A DNA stretch of 42,228 nucleotides from assembly GCA_019415705.1 (NCBI GenBank), contig DXYS01000095.1:1-42228 (forward strand). Direction: 5' to 3'. Numbering within the stretch: position 1 is the first letter of the stretch; each line of letters opens with the position of its first letter. This stretch comes from Bacteroidales bacterium. GTDB lineage: Bacteria > Bacteroidota > Bacteroidia > Bacteroidales > Muribaculaceae. The translations under genes and the position numbers were made by a program. Positions 9,049 to 16,415 of the stretch are shown here, one piece after another. A model generated the notes under the pieces. That model did no database searches. It had not been told where the DNA came from and worked only from the letters and a program-made list of their open reading frames with translations.

Positions 9049-10104
9049 ATGCAAACTGAAATATCAAAACTCGGAGAGTTCGGTCTCATCGACCGCCTGA
9101 CCAAAGACATCAAGCTCGGCAACCCGCAGAGTCTGCGGGGCGTCGGCGACGATGCGGCCGTGATGCGCTACGCCGACACCGATGTGCTCGTCACAACCGA
9201 CCTGCTTTTAGAGAATGTCCACTTCGACCTCAACTATGTGCCGCTCAAACATCTCGGCTACAAGGCCGCCGTGGTCAACTTCTCAGACATATACGCCATG
9301 AACGGCACTCCGCGTCAGATTACGGTCTCTTTGGGCGTGTCAAAGCGCTTTACCGTCGAACACATCGAGACGCTCTACGAGGGCATACGTCTCGCCTGCG
9401 AGATTTATGGCGTCGACCTCGTCGGCGGCGACACATCGGCCTCTCATCAGGGCCTTGTCATCTCCATCACCTGCATCGGTGACGCCCCGGCCGACAAAAT
9501 CGTCTACCGCGACGGCGCCCGCGACACAGACCTGATATGCGTCAGCGGCGACCTCGGCGCGGCCTATATGGGTCTGCAGCTCCTCGAGCGCGAGAAAATC
9601 GCCTCGGCCGGTCAGAAAGATTTCCAGCCCGAGTTTGGCGGCAAGGAGTATATCATCGAGCGTCAGCTCAAGCCCGAGGCGCGCAAGGACATCGTGGCCG
9701 AGCTCGCCAAGGCCGGCATCAAGCCGACGGCCATGATGGATGTCAGCGACGGCCTGTCGTCAGAGCTGATACATATCTGCACGCAAAGTCATTGCGGATG
9801 CCGTATCTACGAGGACCGCATCCCCATCGACTATCAGACCGCCTCGATGGCCGAGGAGCTCAATATGAATCTCGTGACGGCCGCGCTCAACGGCGGCGAG
9901 GATTACGAACTGCTGTTCACCGTGCCGCTCGCCGACCACGAGAAAATCAAGAAAATCGAAGGCGTCCACGTCATCGGCTACATCACGCGTCCCGAGCTCG
10001 GTTGCGCCATGATTACCCGCGACGACACCGAGATATCCCTCCGCGCCCAAGGCTGGAATCCTCTAAAAGAAGACGAATCCCGACAGCCCGACCAAGCAGA
10101 GTAA
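9049..10104 (+). CDS. thiL: Thiamine-phosphate kinase ThiL
   Basis: ATP-dependent phosphorylation of thiamine monophosphate to the diphosphate cofactor, an AIR-synthase/ThiL-fold enzyme. 351 residues. It shows EFGLIDRL at the N-terminus, VGDDAAV (about 27-33, metal binding), the TTDLLLENVHFD block, AVVNFSDIYAMNG, LVGGDTS, MDVSDGLSSEL near residue 230 and NGGEDYELLFTV. No TPP riboswitch is seen in the leader. The other thiamine genes are not in the window. The transcript probably ends at the hairpin at 10126. Confidence 0.94.
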   Translation: MQTEISKLGEFGLIDRLTKDIKLGNPQSLRGVGDDAAVMRYADTDVLVTTDLLLENVHFDLNYVPLKHLGYKAAVVNFSDIYAMNGTPRQITVSLGVSKRFTVEHIETLYEGIRLACEIYGVDLVGGDTSASHQGLVISITCIGDAPADKIVYRDGARDTDLICVSGDLGAAYMGLQLLEREKIASAGQKDFQPEFGGKEYIIERQLKPEARKDIVAELAKAGIKPTAMMDVSDGLSSELIHICTQSHCGCRIYEDRIPIDYQTASMAEELNMNLVTAALNGGEDYELLFTVPLADHEKIKKIEGVHVIGYITRPELGCAMITRDDTEISLRAQGWNPLKEDESRQPDQAE

Positions 10105-10125
10105 AATATCTCATAATACAATATT

Positions 10126-10163
10126 AGCCGCAAGCACTGTAAGTCAAGCGCATGCGGCTTTTT
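10126..10163 (+). terminator. Terminator after thiL
   Basis: Arms agccgca (10126-10132) and tgcggct (10153-10159) close on a short T run. The hairpin starts 22 bp after the thiL stop. Confidence 0.65.
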
Positions 10164-10244
10164 ATTGTCCGATTGCAAATCACGAGTGAAGTGTTAAAAT
10201 GCAGGAGTGACAATTTTGCACGCCATCAGGCAGCAGTGCGTATC

Positions 10245-10252
10245 TATCTTTG
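10245..10252 (+). promoter_or_regulatory. -7 element before the 10272 gene
   Basis: TATCTTTG fits the Bacteroidetes -7 box. The nearest TTTG upstream (10215-10218) is 26 bp away, longer than the usual 19-21, so only the -7 half is convincing. It supports the ATG at 10272 over the longer frame starting at 10152, and implies a very short leader. Confidence 0.45.
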
Positions 10253-10271
10253 TGCGAAAAAAGAACGCACT

Positions 10272-10817
10272 ATGAAAAAGACACGCAAAACAGCTCAGAA
10301 AACCATCACGGCTCACATTCCGGTCGAACTTCTCAGCCAAATCCTTGCCGACCCCGAAAACATCTCGCTCTGCCATGCCCTTGTTTCGGCCATCATTACT
10401 GCCGAGCGCATCCGCAAGCCCGACGGCGCTGTCGAATCGCTTGACGAAAGCCGTCTCCACCCCGCGCCGACACCCGAGGCTGACGCCATGGCCGACGACG
10501 CCCGTCGTCGCGTCGAGCGGGCTAAAGAGCGCCGCGAGGCGCGCAAACAGCGTATTGAAGACCGTATGCGTATCCTCGGCCACATCTTCCGCGACGAAAA
10601 GCCTGTCGCGCTGTCGGCTCTCTTCGGCTCGGGCCTATTTACTCGCGAACAGGAGCGAACGATTGACGCCTTGCTCAATCCGACGGTCAAACGCATCACG
10701 AAGCTCTCGCCAGAGCAGCTGTGGGCTTACTTCCTGCCCTTGATAACCAAATTCAACAAAATTCCCCTCTCAGACCTGCCCGTCTACGAGCGCCGCCACG
10801 CAATAACCCGGAAATAA
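10272..10817 (+). CDS. Hypothetical protein, basic
   Basis: A 181-residue protein that I do not recognise. It has no signal peptide or membrane segment. The first 75 residues include ITAHIPVELLSQILADPE, which looks helical. The middle (about 85-115) is a strongly charged Arg/Glu-rich helix (RRVERAKERREARKQ), and the C-terminal part (about 120-181) is mixed helical with aromatic residues. Base composition matches the GC-rich core, so it looks resident and not recently acquired. The start was chosen at MKKTRK because a -7 box lies just upstream. The longer frame from 10152 would run through the thiL terminator. A dispersed hairpin repeat begins 9 bp after its stop. Confidence 0.7.
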   Translation: MKKTRKTAQKTITAHIPVELLSQILADPENISLCHALVSAIITAERIRKPDGAVESLDESRLHPAPTPEADAMADDARRRVERAKERREARKQRIEDRMRILGHIFRDEKPVALSALFGSGLFTREQERTIDALLNPTVKRITKLSPEQLWAYFLPLITKFNKIPLSDLPVYERRHAITRK

Positions 10818-10825
10818 AATTAATG

Positions 10826-10903
10826 GTAGGGGCGCAAAATTTTGCGCCCGCTATGCTGCAGAGAAATGCTTGATTACGAGGACGCAAAGTATTGCGCCCC
10901 TAC
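10826..10903 (+). repeat. Hairpin repeat pair (gcgcaaaattttgcgc type)
   Basis: Two linked units, gtaggggcgcaaaattttgc... and ...gcaaagtattgcgcccctac, face each other. The outer ends match the gtaggg/cccctac ends of the other dispersed repeats but the core palindrome differs. A single related palindrome is at 40879-40898. Confidence 0.65.
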
Positions 10904-10989
10904 TTTAACGCTGCGATGTGGCGATGACCGTAAATAAGGAGGACCGGTTGTATTTTGAGCCCTATTGTCATTCAACGCGGCTTGCCGTC

Positions 10990-11016
10990 ATTCTCCGGCT
11001 TGGAGGTTGCGTTTGA
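10990..11016. repeat. Left att-like direct repeat (displaced queG end)
   Basis: Identical over 27 bp to 14883-14909; sequence on both sides diverges immediately. In the queG frame it reads through to a TGA stop, consistent with being the ancestral queG terminus. Confidence 0.8.
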
Positions 11017-11042
11017 AGAGGAAAATTTACAGATTGCTTGCG

Positions 11043-11088
11043 TTAATTCAATTTAACAAAGTAAATTAACTCAATTTAACAAAGTAAA
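11043..11088. repeat. Two tandem 23-bp repeats just inside the left att site
   Basis: A 23-bp unit containing tcaatttaacaaagtaaa occurs twice without a gap (11043-11065 and 11066-11088) with one mismatch. A partial third match (gatttaacaaaat) lies near 11118. The position 27 bp inside the left repeat is where integrase arm-type sites or end-recognition repeats of an element would be expected, but this is inference. Confidence 0.7.
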
Positions 11089-11120
11089 TCACATCAAAAA
11101 CACAAAGTGGGGAAATTGAT

Positions 11121-13685
11121 TTAACAAAATCGTTCATTATTTATATCAGAGAGCATACGTATATATTTAAAAGCATTTTTAGCTTTATTTATGGCCTCTG
11201 AACGACCTTTGTTAACAGGGAACGGTATACAAAAATAATTATTCCATGATTCAATTTTTAATTCAGGTTGGCTTGCTGTTTGGGCTAAATAATATATCTG
11301 TTTTTTACATATATCACTTCTTAAACAATACCAAAGCAATAAACCTTCTTCTTCATTTTTAGGGCGAATGACCAAAAATCCGGATGTGCAAATCATTCCG
11401 TCGAATTCTTTGGGGACGCGAACAACCGTTCCTCGAGATGAGTTATTTAGAGCTAAAAGAATATCTCCTTCTTTAACTTGGTATTCTCCGCGAGTTGGTA
11501 ATTCATCAAATGTTCCTTCAATATATCGCGTAATTAAACCATATGTTGTGACGTCTCCAATCTCCACATATTTATATATGTTTTGATCTTCAGTCATCTT
11601 TAATTTATCTTGTTTTGTTAGTTTAGTAACTAATGAAAAATCGGTCCCTTTTTTTATTTCGAGTGTTCCATTTCCTTTTCGAGTTTTTAAATCTATATAT
11701 AAATTTTTTAACTCGGGACAATAGAAAAACGCATCAAATCTCTCGGTTGTTATTTCATCGGGTTTTATAATCCAATATTGCATAGGGCATTCTAAGTTTT
11801 CCTGAGGATCAGCATTATCTTTTATTGTCGCTTGAATCTCACCTGTTCGTTGCCATTCAAGATATGCAATTAGAATTTCTATTAAATTATTCCTAGTGGG
11901 AGTGTCTTTGAGTGAATTATCATGTCCAATATTGTTGCTTATTGACATAAATACAGAACCTTGCAAATCTTCAGCGTCTCGTTTTTTTCTTAGGTGCAAT
12001 ATTGATGTTTTAATATTGGCTTTCGCTTTTAAAAAGGTATTGAAAGGTAAAGAATGTACTCCTAATAAGACAAATCGTTCCAAAATCCATTTTCTTAAAT
12101 CTTCATACGACTTACCGTTAAGAATTGTATCATCTAATACGATAAGCATTTCACCACCTTTCTTTAATAGTTTCTCATATCTGCTAAGAAATAATACGCT
12201 TGATTTAACGGAACTTTGTCCAAGAGTAAAATTAAATTGGTCTATTATATGTCTATCCTCTTCTTTTGTCCTTTGATAATTCATGCTAAAAGGAGGATTG
12301 CTGAGAATTAGATCAAATTGCTCGTTTTTTACAGTTTTGGCATGATCTATTGTTTCGGATTGCTCCTCATCTGTCATGTCTATTGTTGCTTTTGGATTTT
12401 CTTCAAGACCATCTCCATGAAATATATGCGATCCACCATCTCCGTGAAGATACATATTAATTCGTGCAATTCGTGAAGTCCTTTTGTTTGCTTCGATTCC
12501 GAATAAACATTCATTGCAAATATGTTTGATTTTGTCAGTTCTATCGAACTGATTATAGCGCGCGTCGTTACGTATTCTTCCCGTCATATATGCCATTGTT
12601 TCAATAAGAAATCCTGCAGTTCCACAACAACCGTCGAGAATAATTGGAATGTTTTCAAGGTTGATATTTCGTAACGAAATTCGAGTCATAAAATCTACAA
12701 CACTTCTTGGGGTAAAAAATTGACCTAGGTCTTTACCTCTTATAGCAGCATTTAAGAAAACTTCAAACATTCGTCCATTTAAATCTTCATCGATACTACT
12801 TAAATCTACAGATTCAAATCGTTCAATAAGAGATTTACATGTTGTAGCTTTAAGTTCTAAAGTTTCATTCTTTTCGAATATTCTTTTCTTTTCTTTCGTT
12901 TGAACTTTTGCTTCCAATTCTTCGCAAAGCTCTCTAAATAGAATATCTCTAACTGGATGTTTGGATGTTTTTGACTGTGCTTTTAACCAAGCTGATGTTA
13001 AAGGCATTTCATATGGTTCAACCTCTGGGCCATAAGTTTGTCGTTTTTTATCTTCTCTTATTTTGATGAAAATGAATTTGCAAAATTCAAAAAAGGCGTC
13101 ATGAGGAGCCAGTTTCTCGGCTTTCCAAACCATATTATGACAGGTCATAAAAAGTTTGTTAAGTTCTGCCGGGGGTAATGGTTTAAAAGTCAAGGGATAT
13201 TTTGATTTAGATTGCATGCTGGTATACTTAATATATGTCCTTAATGCAACATATGGTGGCATACCGCTAGCAAAGTCGCTTAACTGCAATGTTAATACAG
13301 GAATATTGGAATCATGTGGGTACAAAGCTGTCATTATGCCGTTAGATATTAACAGCCATTTTATACGTTTATCGTATGGTTTGTCTTTATTTATACTTAA
13401 AGCATAGCTAGCTGCTTGTCCCCATGCATCAAATATATTTTTAGATGGGTCTTTTGCTTCTACAACAATACGTTCTATTCCATTTGGATCTTTTAGGATA
13501 AAATCCACTTCCTTTTTAGTGCGTTTCCGTCCGTCCGTAAGCCAAAGGGCAGGGATATGTTCTTTTGGGATAATTGCTTCTTTGGGGAATTCTAAATCTG
13601 CAAAGAGCGTTTGTAGAAATCGAGTTTCAACTTCAGCTTCGGATTTTATATTTGAAGAGTCTAATTGATATAGAGTGCTATACAT
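11121..13685 (-). CDS. Single-chain restriction-modification protein: HsdR-N-like nuclease + N6-adenine methylase + target-recognition domain
   Basis: An 854-residue protein that appears to carry cutting, methylation and specificity in one chain (type IIG-like). Residues about 15-150 resemble the HsdR N-terminal PD-(D/E)xK nuclease: EVDFI (D61), VVEAK (E76, K78) and the QAASY motif (Q90/Y94). Residues about 290-610 form an HsdM-like N6-adenine methylase with GQFFTPRSVVDFM, DGCCGTAGF (SAM motif I, 351-359) and LSNPPF (catalytic motif IV, 463-466). The last 210 residues resemble one half of a type I specificity subunit (KYVEIGDV, EGDILLA, CTSGFLVIRP). There is no helicase domain and no separate HsdS gene nearby. 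Codon use is AT-rich. It is divergent from the 13913/14296 operon. Confidence 0.82.
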   Translation of the reverse strand: MYSTLYQLDSSNIKSEAEVETRFLQTLFADLEFPKEAIIPKEHIPALWLTDGRKRTKKEVDFILKDPNGIERIVVEAKDPSKNIFDAWGQAASYALSINKDKPYDKRIKWLLISNGIMTALYPHDSNIPVLTLQLSDFASGMPPYVALRTYIKYTSMQSKSKYPLTFKPLPPAELNKLFMTCHNMVWKAEKLAPHDAFFEFCKFIFIKIREDKKRQTYGPEVEPYEMPLTSAWLKAQSKTSKHPVRDILFRELCEELEAKVQTKEKKRIFEKNETLELKATTCKSLIERFESVDLSSIDEDLNGRMFEVFLNAAIRGKDLGQFFTPRSVVDFMTRISLRNINLENIPIILDGCCGTAGFLIETMAYMTGRIRNDARYNQFDRTDKIKHICNECLFGIEANKRTSRIARINMYLHGDGGSHIFHGDGLEENPKATIDMTDEEQSETIDHAKTVKNEQFDLILSNPPFSMNYQRTKEEDRHIIDQFNFTLGQSSVKSSVLFLSRYEKLLKKGGEMLIVLDDTILNGKSYEDLRKWILERFVLLGVHSLPFNTFLKAKANIKTSILHLRKKRDAEDLQGSVFMSISNNIGHDNSLKDTPTRNNLIEILIAYLEWQRTGEIQATIKDNADPQENLECPMQYWIIKPDEITTERFDAFFYCPELKNLYIDLKTRKGNGTLEIKKGTDFSLVTKLTKQDKLKMTEDQNIYKYVEIGDVTTYGLITRYIEGTFDELPTRGEYQVKEGDILLALNNSSRGTVVRVPKEFDGMICTSGFLVIRPKNEEEGLLLWYCLRSDICKKQIYYLAQTASQPELKIESWNNYFCIPFPVNKGRSEAINKAKNAFKYIRMLSDINNERFC

Positions 13686-13705
13686 AATATGTAATTTAAA
13701 CTAAG

Positions 13706-13713
13706 CAAATATA
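13706..13713 (-). promoter_or_regulatory. -7 element for the restriction-modification gene
   Basis: On the minus strand this reads TATATTTG, 21 bp before the start codon at 13685. The expected -33 position is an A/T run and not a clear TTTG. Confidence 0.45.
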
Positions 13714-13800
13714 GAAATACATGATGAATTAAAAAAAAGTTTCACAGGCTTTAACAAAATATGAGTTGCAAATTGGAAAATTGGAATTGAATGATTTAAT

Positions 13801-13832
13801 CACGCATTACATGATCCACGCATTACATGATC
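13801..13832. repeat. Perfect tandem 16-bp repeat in the divergent promoter region
   Basis: cacgcattacatgatc is present twice back to back (13801-13816, 13817-13832), followed by att so that an atgatcat palindrome forms at the junction. It lies between the divergent promoters of the restriction-modification gene and the 13913 operon, where a double operator would sit. The regulator is unknown. Confidence 0.85.
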
Positions 13833-13859
13833 ATTGTGTTTGGTAGCGTTTAGGAACTT

Positions 13860-13890
13860 TTTGTGAATATGAAAAAACGCCTTATCTTTG
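13860..13890 (+). promoter_or_regulatory. Promoter of the 13913-14721 operon
   Basis: TTTG (13860-13863), a 19-base spacer and TATCTTTG (13883-13890) match the Bacteroidetes promoter consensus. The ATG at 13913 follows 22 bp later. Confidence 0.75.
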
Positions 13891-13912
13891 CATAAGAATT
13901 ATCACTCAGCAT

Positions 13913-14299
13913 ATGCTTACATTATTCAAACAATATCTTCAAACAAAGAATATTATTCCAACTGAAGATAATGAAACGATTACCTTCGTATACAAGGATT
14001 TGTATTATCTTTTTGTATCGGAAAAAACAGACCCTAATTATTTTAGGTTAATCATCCCGAATATTTATAAAGCAGGGAATGATGCGGATATTACCAAATT
14101 CGAGAATTTAGTAAATAGAATCAATCTAAAATTCAAAGTAGCAAAATCATTTGTTAGAGATAATGGTATGGTTTGGACTTCGGTTGAACAGTTTGTTTAT
14201 TCAACTGATAACATTGAGCGATTGTTTGAACGGTCACTAATTCTTTTAGATCTGATTGTTGGCCAATTTAGAGACGAATTAAATAGAACTGAGCAATGA
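13913..14299 (+). CDS. Small hypothetical protein, possibly YbjN/secretion-chaperone-like fold
   Basis: 128 residues, soluble, acidic to neutral, no signal peptide. The order of predicted elements is an N-terminal helix, several strands (ITFVYKDLYYLFVSE, YFRLIIPNIY), a stretch with LVNRINLKFKVAKSFV, then strands (MVWTSVEQFVYST) and a long C-terminal helix. This resembles the YbjN or class I type III secretion chaperone-like fold. That is a pattern impression, not a family hit. It overlaps the next gene by 4 bp (ATGA), so the two are probably co-translated. It belongs to the AT-rich island and is divergent from the restriction-modification gene. Confidence 0.65.
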   Translation: MLTLFKQYLQTKNIIPTEDNETITFVYKDLYYLFVSEKTDPNYFRLIIPNIYKAGNDADITKFENLVNRINLKFKVAKSFVRDNGMVWTSVEQFVYSTDNIERLFERSLILLDLIVGQFRDELNRTEQ

Positions 14300-14721
14300 C
14301 AAAATGGCCTCACTTTTGGTGGATAATTAGTATAATGGGTCTCACTATTATCGCTTTGGTTTCTTATATAATTACTGAACGAGTAATTTGTAGTGCCAAA
14401 TTAATGGAGTATGTTTCTGTATGTTCTATTATATTGTCAATAACATTATCAATATTTGCTATACAATACACCTACACCTCAAATAATGAGATACATCAGC
14501 AGTTTGAAAAGATAAATTCTGTTGCTGAGAGTATTAAAACGACTTCATCGGAACTTGCATCCACTAATACATTTTTGAATAACAATCTAAATCAAATATT
14601 AGAACATCTTGAGCAGATTGACCAATCTCAGCAATCGATGAGTTCTGCCATAAAAAATATTACGAATTCTGTAGTTGATACGCAGATTAGTAATTTACCT
14701 TCTTCTTTTCAGCAAAATTAA
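14296..14721 (+). CDS. Two-TM coiled-coil membrane protein of unknown function
   Basis: 141 residues that I do not recognise as a named family. Two transmembrane segments are clear (about 8-28, IISIMGLTIIALVSYI, and 38-60, VSVCSIILSITLSIFAI). A long hydrophilic tail of about 80 residues, rich in Ser/Asn/Gln/Glu with heptad spacing (INSVAESIKTTSSEL, NNLNQILEHLEQID), is likely a coiled coil. It starts inside the stop codon of the preceding gene. Small TM plus coiled-coil proteins paired with a soluble partner occur as membrane effectors in some phage-defence operons. Here that role is inferred only from the association with a restriction-modification gene on the same island. Confidence 0.65.
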   Translation: MTKWPHFWWIISIMGLTIIALVSYIITERVICSAKLMEYVSVCSIILSITLSIFAIQYTYTSNNEIHQQFEKINSVAESIKTTSSELASTNTFLNNNLNQILEHLEQIDQSQQSMSSAIKNITNSVVDTQISNLPSSFQQN

Positions 14722-14768
14722 TATGTGAAACGTCCTATTTTTATAGAATTAAGATGTTGATGAAAATT

Positions 14769-14786
14769 TAGACATTTAAATGTCTA
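14769..14786. repeat. 18-bp perfect palindrome near the right end of the island
   Basis: tagacatttaaatgtcta is its own reverse complement. It lies 47 bp after the 14296 gene and about 97 bp inside the right att-like repeat. It lacks a T tract, so it is more likely a protein-binding site than a terminator. The rest of 14722-14880 shows no gene. Confidence 0.7.
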
Positions 14787-14880
14787 TTTTTGAAAAGATA
14801 AGGTTTATATAATTTTTGCATTTAAATCAGCGCTGTAAATATTCATTTCAAAAATATGTATAGGTCTCATCGTCGTATAT

Positions 14881-15801
14881 TTATTCTCCGGCTTGGAGGT
14901 TGCGTTTGAGGCCGGCGAGCTTGGTGCGTTTGACAGCGCTGTGGGTGAAGATGCGGCTGAAGTCTTCCTGCGTCATGGCGGCAATGGCTTCGCGGTCAAG
15001 GCTCATGACTGACGGGCGCGCGGCGAGGTCGGCGATGGGGTTGCTGTCCGCTGCCGGCACGCAGCGCGGACATACCGCCTGACAGATGTCGCAGCCGTAG
15101 ATGCGGCCGCCGCGGGGCAGAGGGCGTGGAAGTTCGCCGCGGTACTCAATAGTTAGATAAGACAGGCAGCGACGTGCGTCGATAGAGCCGCAGCCATCAA
15201 GTGCGCCGGCCGGACAGGCTCGGACACATGCCCGGCAGTCGCCGCAGCCGTGGCCTTCGGCTGCCGGGTCAGGCTCGACGGCGACAGTCCAGATGATTTC
15301 GCCTAAAAACACCTGCGAGCCGACGCCGTCGACAATCAGCTGATTATTAAGGCCTATGCGGCCAATGCCGGTGCGCGCGGCCCAGTAGCGCTCGCGTATC
15401 GGCGCCGTGTCGACACAGACGCGTGTCTGACCGCCGTAGGTTGCTGTAATAGCTTCGGCGGCGGCTGTCAGGCGCTCTCTGACTACCTCATGATAGTCGC
15501 GGCCGAGAGCGTAGTCGGCAAAAAGGGGATGGCGACGTGGCTGACGATAATCAAAGGCGCAGCTGATGACGGTCGCGGCGCCGTCAAGCAGCAGGCGCGG
15601 GTCGTCGCGTACGTCCTGATATCGCTCGAGATAGCTCATCTCGCCGTGGCGGCCGTCGGCAACCCAGCGGAGGTAAATGTCGCGGCTTTCGGCGTCGACA
15701 GACTCTGCACGGGCAAAACCGACACGCAGCGCGCCGCTTGCCGCCGTGACAGTCCGGCGCAAGGCCTCGCGGTCAATGCATTGGCAGTGTGCGGAACTCA
15801 T
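14881..15801 (-). CDS. queG: Epoxyqueuosine reductase QueG
   Basis: The last step of queuosine biosynthesis: cobalamin- and Fe-S-dependent reduction of epoxyqueuosine in tRNA. 306 residues from the ATG at 15801, normal for the family. It shows DTAPIRERYWA and RTGIGRIGLNNQLI, then two 4Fe-4S clusters (HGCGDCRACVRACP and CDICQAVCP). The longer frame from 15906 adds residues without family character that lie inside the deacetylase gene, so the internal start is used; it still overlaps that gene by 29 bp. The last nine codons form the right-hand copy of the 27-bp repeat, so the C-terminus (KRNLQAGE) is the integration site of the neighbouring island and remains functional. Confidence 0.92.
   Translation of the reverse strand: MSSAHCQCIDREALRRTVTAASGALRVGFARAESVDAESRDIYLRWVADGRHGEMSYLERYQDVRDDPRLLLDGAATVISCAFDYRQPRRHPLFADYALGRDYHEVVRERLTAAAEAITATYGGQTRVCVDTAPIRERYWAARTGIGRIGLNNQLIVDGVGSQVFLGEIIWTVAVEPDPAAEGHGCGDCRACVRACPAGALDGCGSIDARRCLSYLTIEYRGELPRPLPRGGRIYGCDICQAVCPRCVPAADSNPIADLAARPSVMSLDREAIAAMTQEDFSRIFTHSAVKRTKLAGLKRNLQAGE
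14883..14909. repeat. Right att-like direct repeat (inside queG)
   Basis: The second copy of the 27-bp repeat, forming the current C-terminal codons of queG. The element supplies the TAA stop, so queG stays intact. Confidence 0.8.
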
Positions 15802-16396
15802 AGCCTTGCTGCTGCAGCCACTCGATGGCGCGCGGTAACGCATAGCGCAGGTTGCGCGACGATTTGACCGAGTCGTGGAAGACGATAATCGAGCCGTTGC
15901 GCGCAAAACGCATCACATTGCCGAGCACTTGCTCGGGTGTCAGTTTGCGCGAGTAGTCGCGCGTCACGAGGTCATACATCACGAGGTTGTAGCGCTCCTT
16001 GATGTTGCGGGCCTGTTTCCAGCGGATGATGCCGTGAGGCGGTCGGAAGAGCGGACTGTCGATGAGACGGTCGGCCTCGGCGATGTCGTTCATATAGGTG
16101 TTGCTCGTCACCTTCATGCCCTGCAGATGGTGCATGGTGTGGTTGCCGTATGAATGTCCGCGGCGCTTTATTTCCTCAAACAACTCCGGATGGCGGCGCA
16201 CGTTGTCGCCGACCATGAAGAATGTCGCCTTGACCCCGTAGGCGTCAAGGGTGTCTAAAACCCACGGCGTCTCCTCGGGTATCGGGCCGTCGTCAAAGGT
16301 CAGATAGACCACTTTGGCCTTGTGATGGCCTTTGACGCGCCAGATGCCCTCGGGGAAGAGCAGGCGGTAGAGCAGCGGCGGACGTTCGATAAACAT
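15773..16396 (-). CDS. Polysaccharide deacetylase (NodB-homology) family protein
   Basis: 207 residues forming one NodB domain of the CE4 family. The motifs are LTFDDGP (32-38, catalytic Asp and metal Asp), SYGNHTMHH (metal ligands H86, H90), FRPPHG (RPPxG) and IIVFHDS near the C-terminus. CE4 enzymes remove N- or O-acetyl groups from chitooligomers, peptidoglycan or exopolysaccharide; the substrate here is not evident. There is no obvious signal peptide, so it may be cytoplasmic or released by another route. It starts 19 bp after the DUF2723 gene and its end overlaps queG, giving a three-gene minus-strand operon. Confidence 0.88.
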   Translation of the reverse strand: MFIERPPLLYRLLFPEGIWRVKGHHKAKVVYLTFDDGPIPEETPWVLDTLDAYGVKATFFMVGDNVRRHPELFEEIKRRGHSYGNHTMHHLQGMKVTSNTYMNDIAEADRLIDSPLFRPPHGIIRWKQARNIKERYNLVMYDLVTRDYSRKLTPEQVLGNVMRFARNGSIIVFHDSVKSSRNLRYALPRAIEWLQQQGYEFRTLPMH

Positions 16397-16415
16397 ACGC
16401 TGACGTCAAACAGAT

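Larger units (their letters stand above)
10990..14909. mobile_element. AT-rich island integrated at the 3' end of queG, flanked by 27-bp direct repeats
   Basis: A perfect 27-bp direct repeat occurs at 10990-11016 and 14883-14909. The right copy is the last nine codons of queG. Read on the minus strand, the left copy spells the same residues (KRNLQAGE) and is followed at once by a stop (TGA instead of TAA), so it looks like the original gene end displaced by insertion. The DNA between is visibly AT-rich next to GC-rich flanks and holds three genes. This is the layout of site-specific integration into a gene end. No integrase, transposase or relaxase is encoded inside, so movement would need an enzyme supplied in trans, or the recombinase has been lost. 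Confidence 0.75.

Noticed and set aside
9537..10127. A 196-codon plus-strand frame within thiL
   Set aside because: An Arg-rich out-of-frame shadow; the thiL frame carries all the motifs.
15801..15906. N-terminal extension of QueG
   Set aside because: The extra 35 residues are Ser/Arg-rich, not family-like, and lie inside the deacetylase gene.
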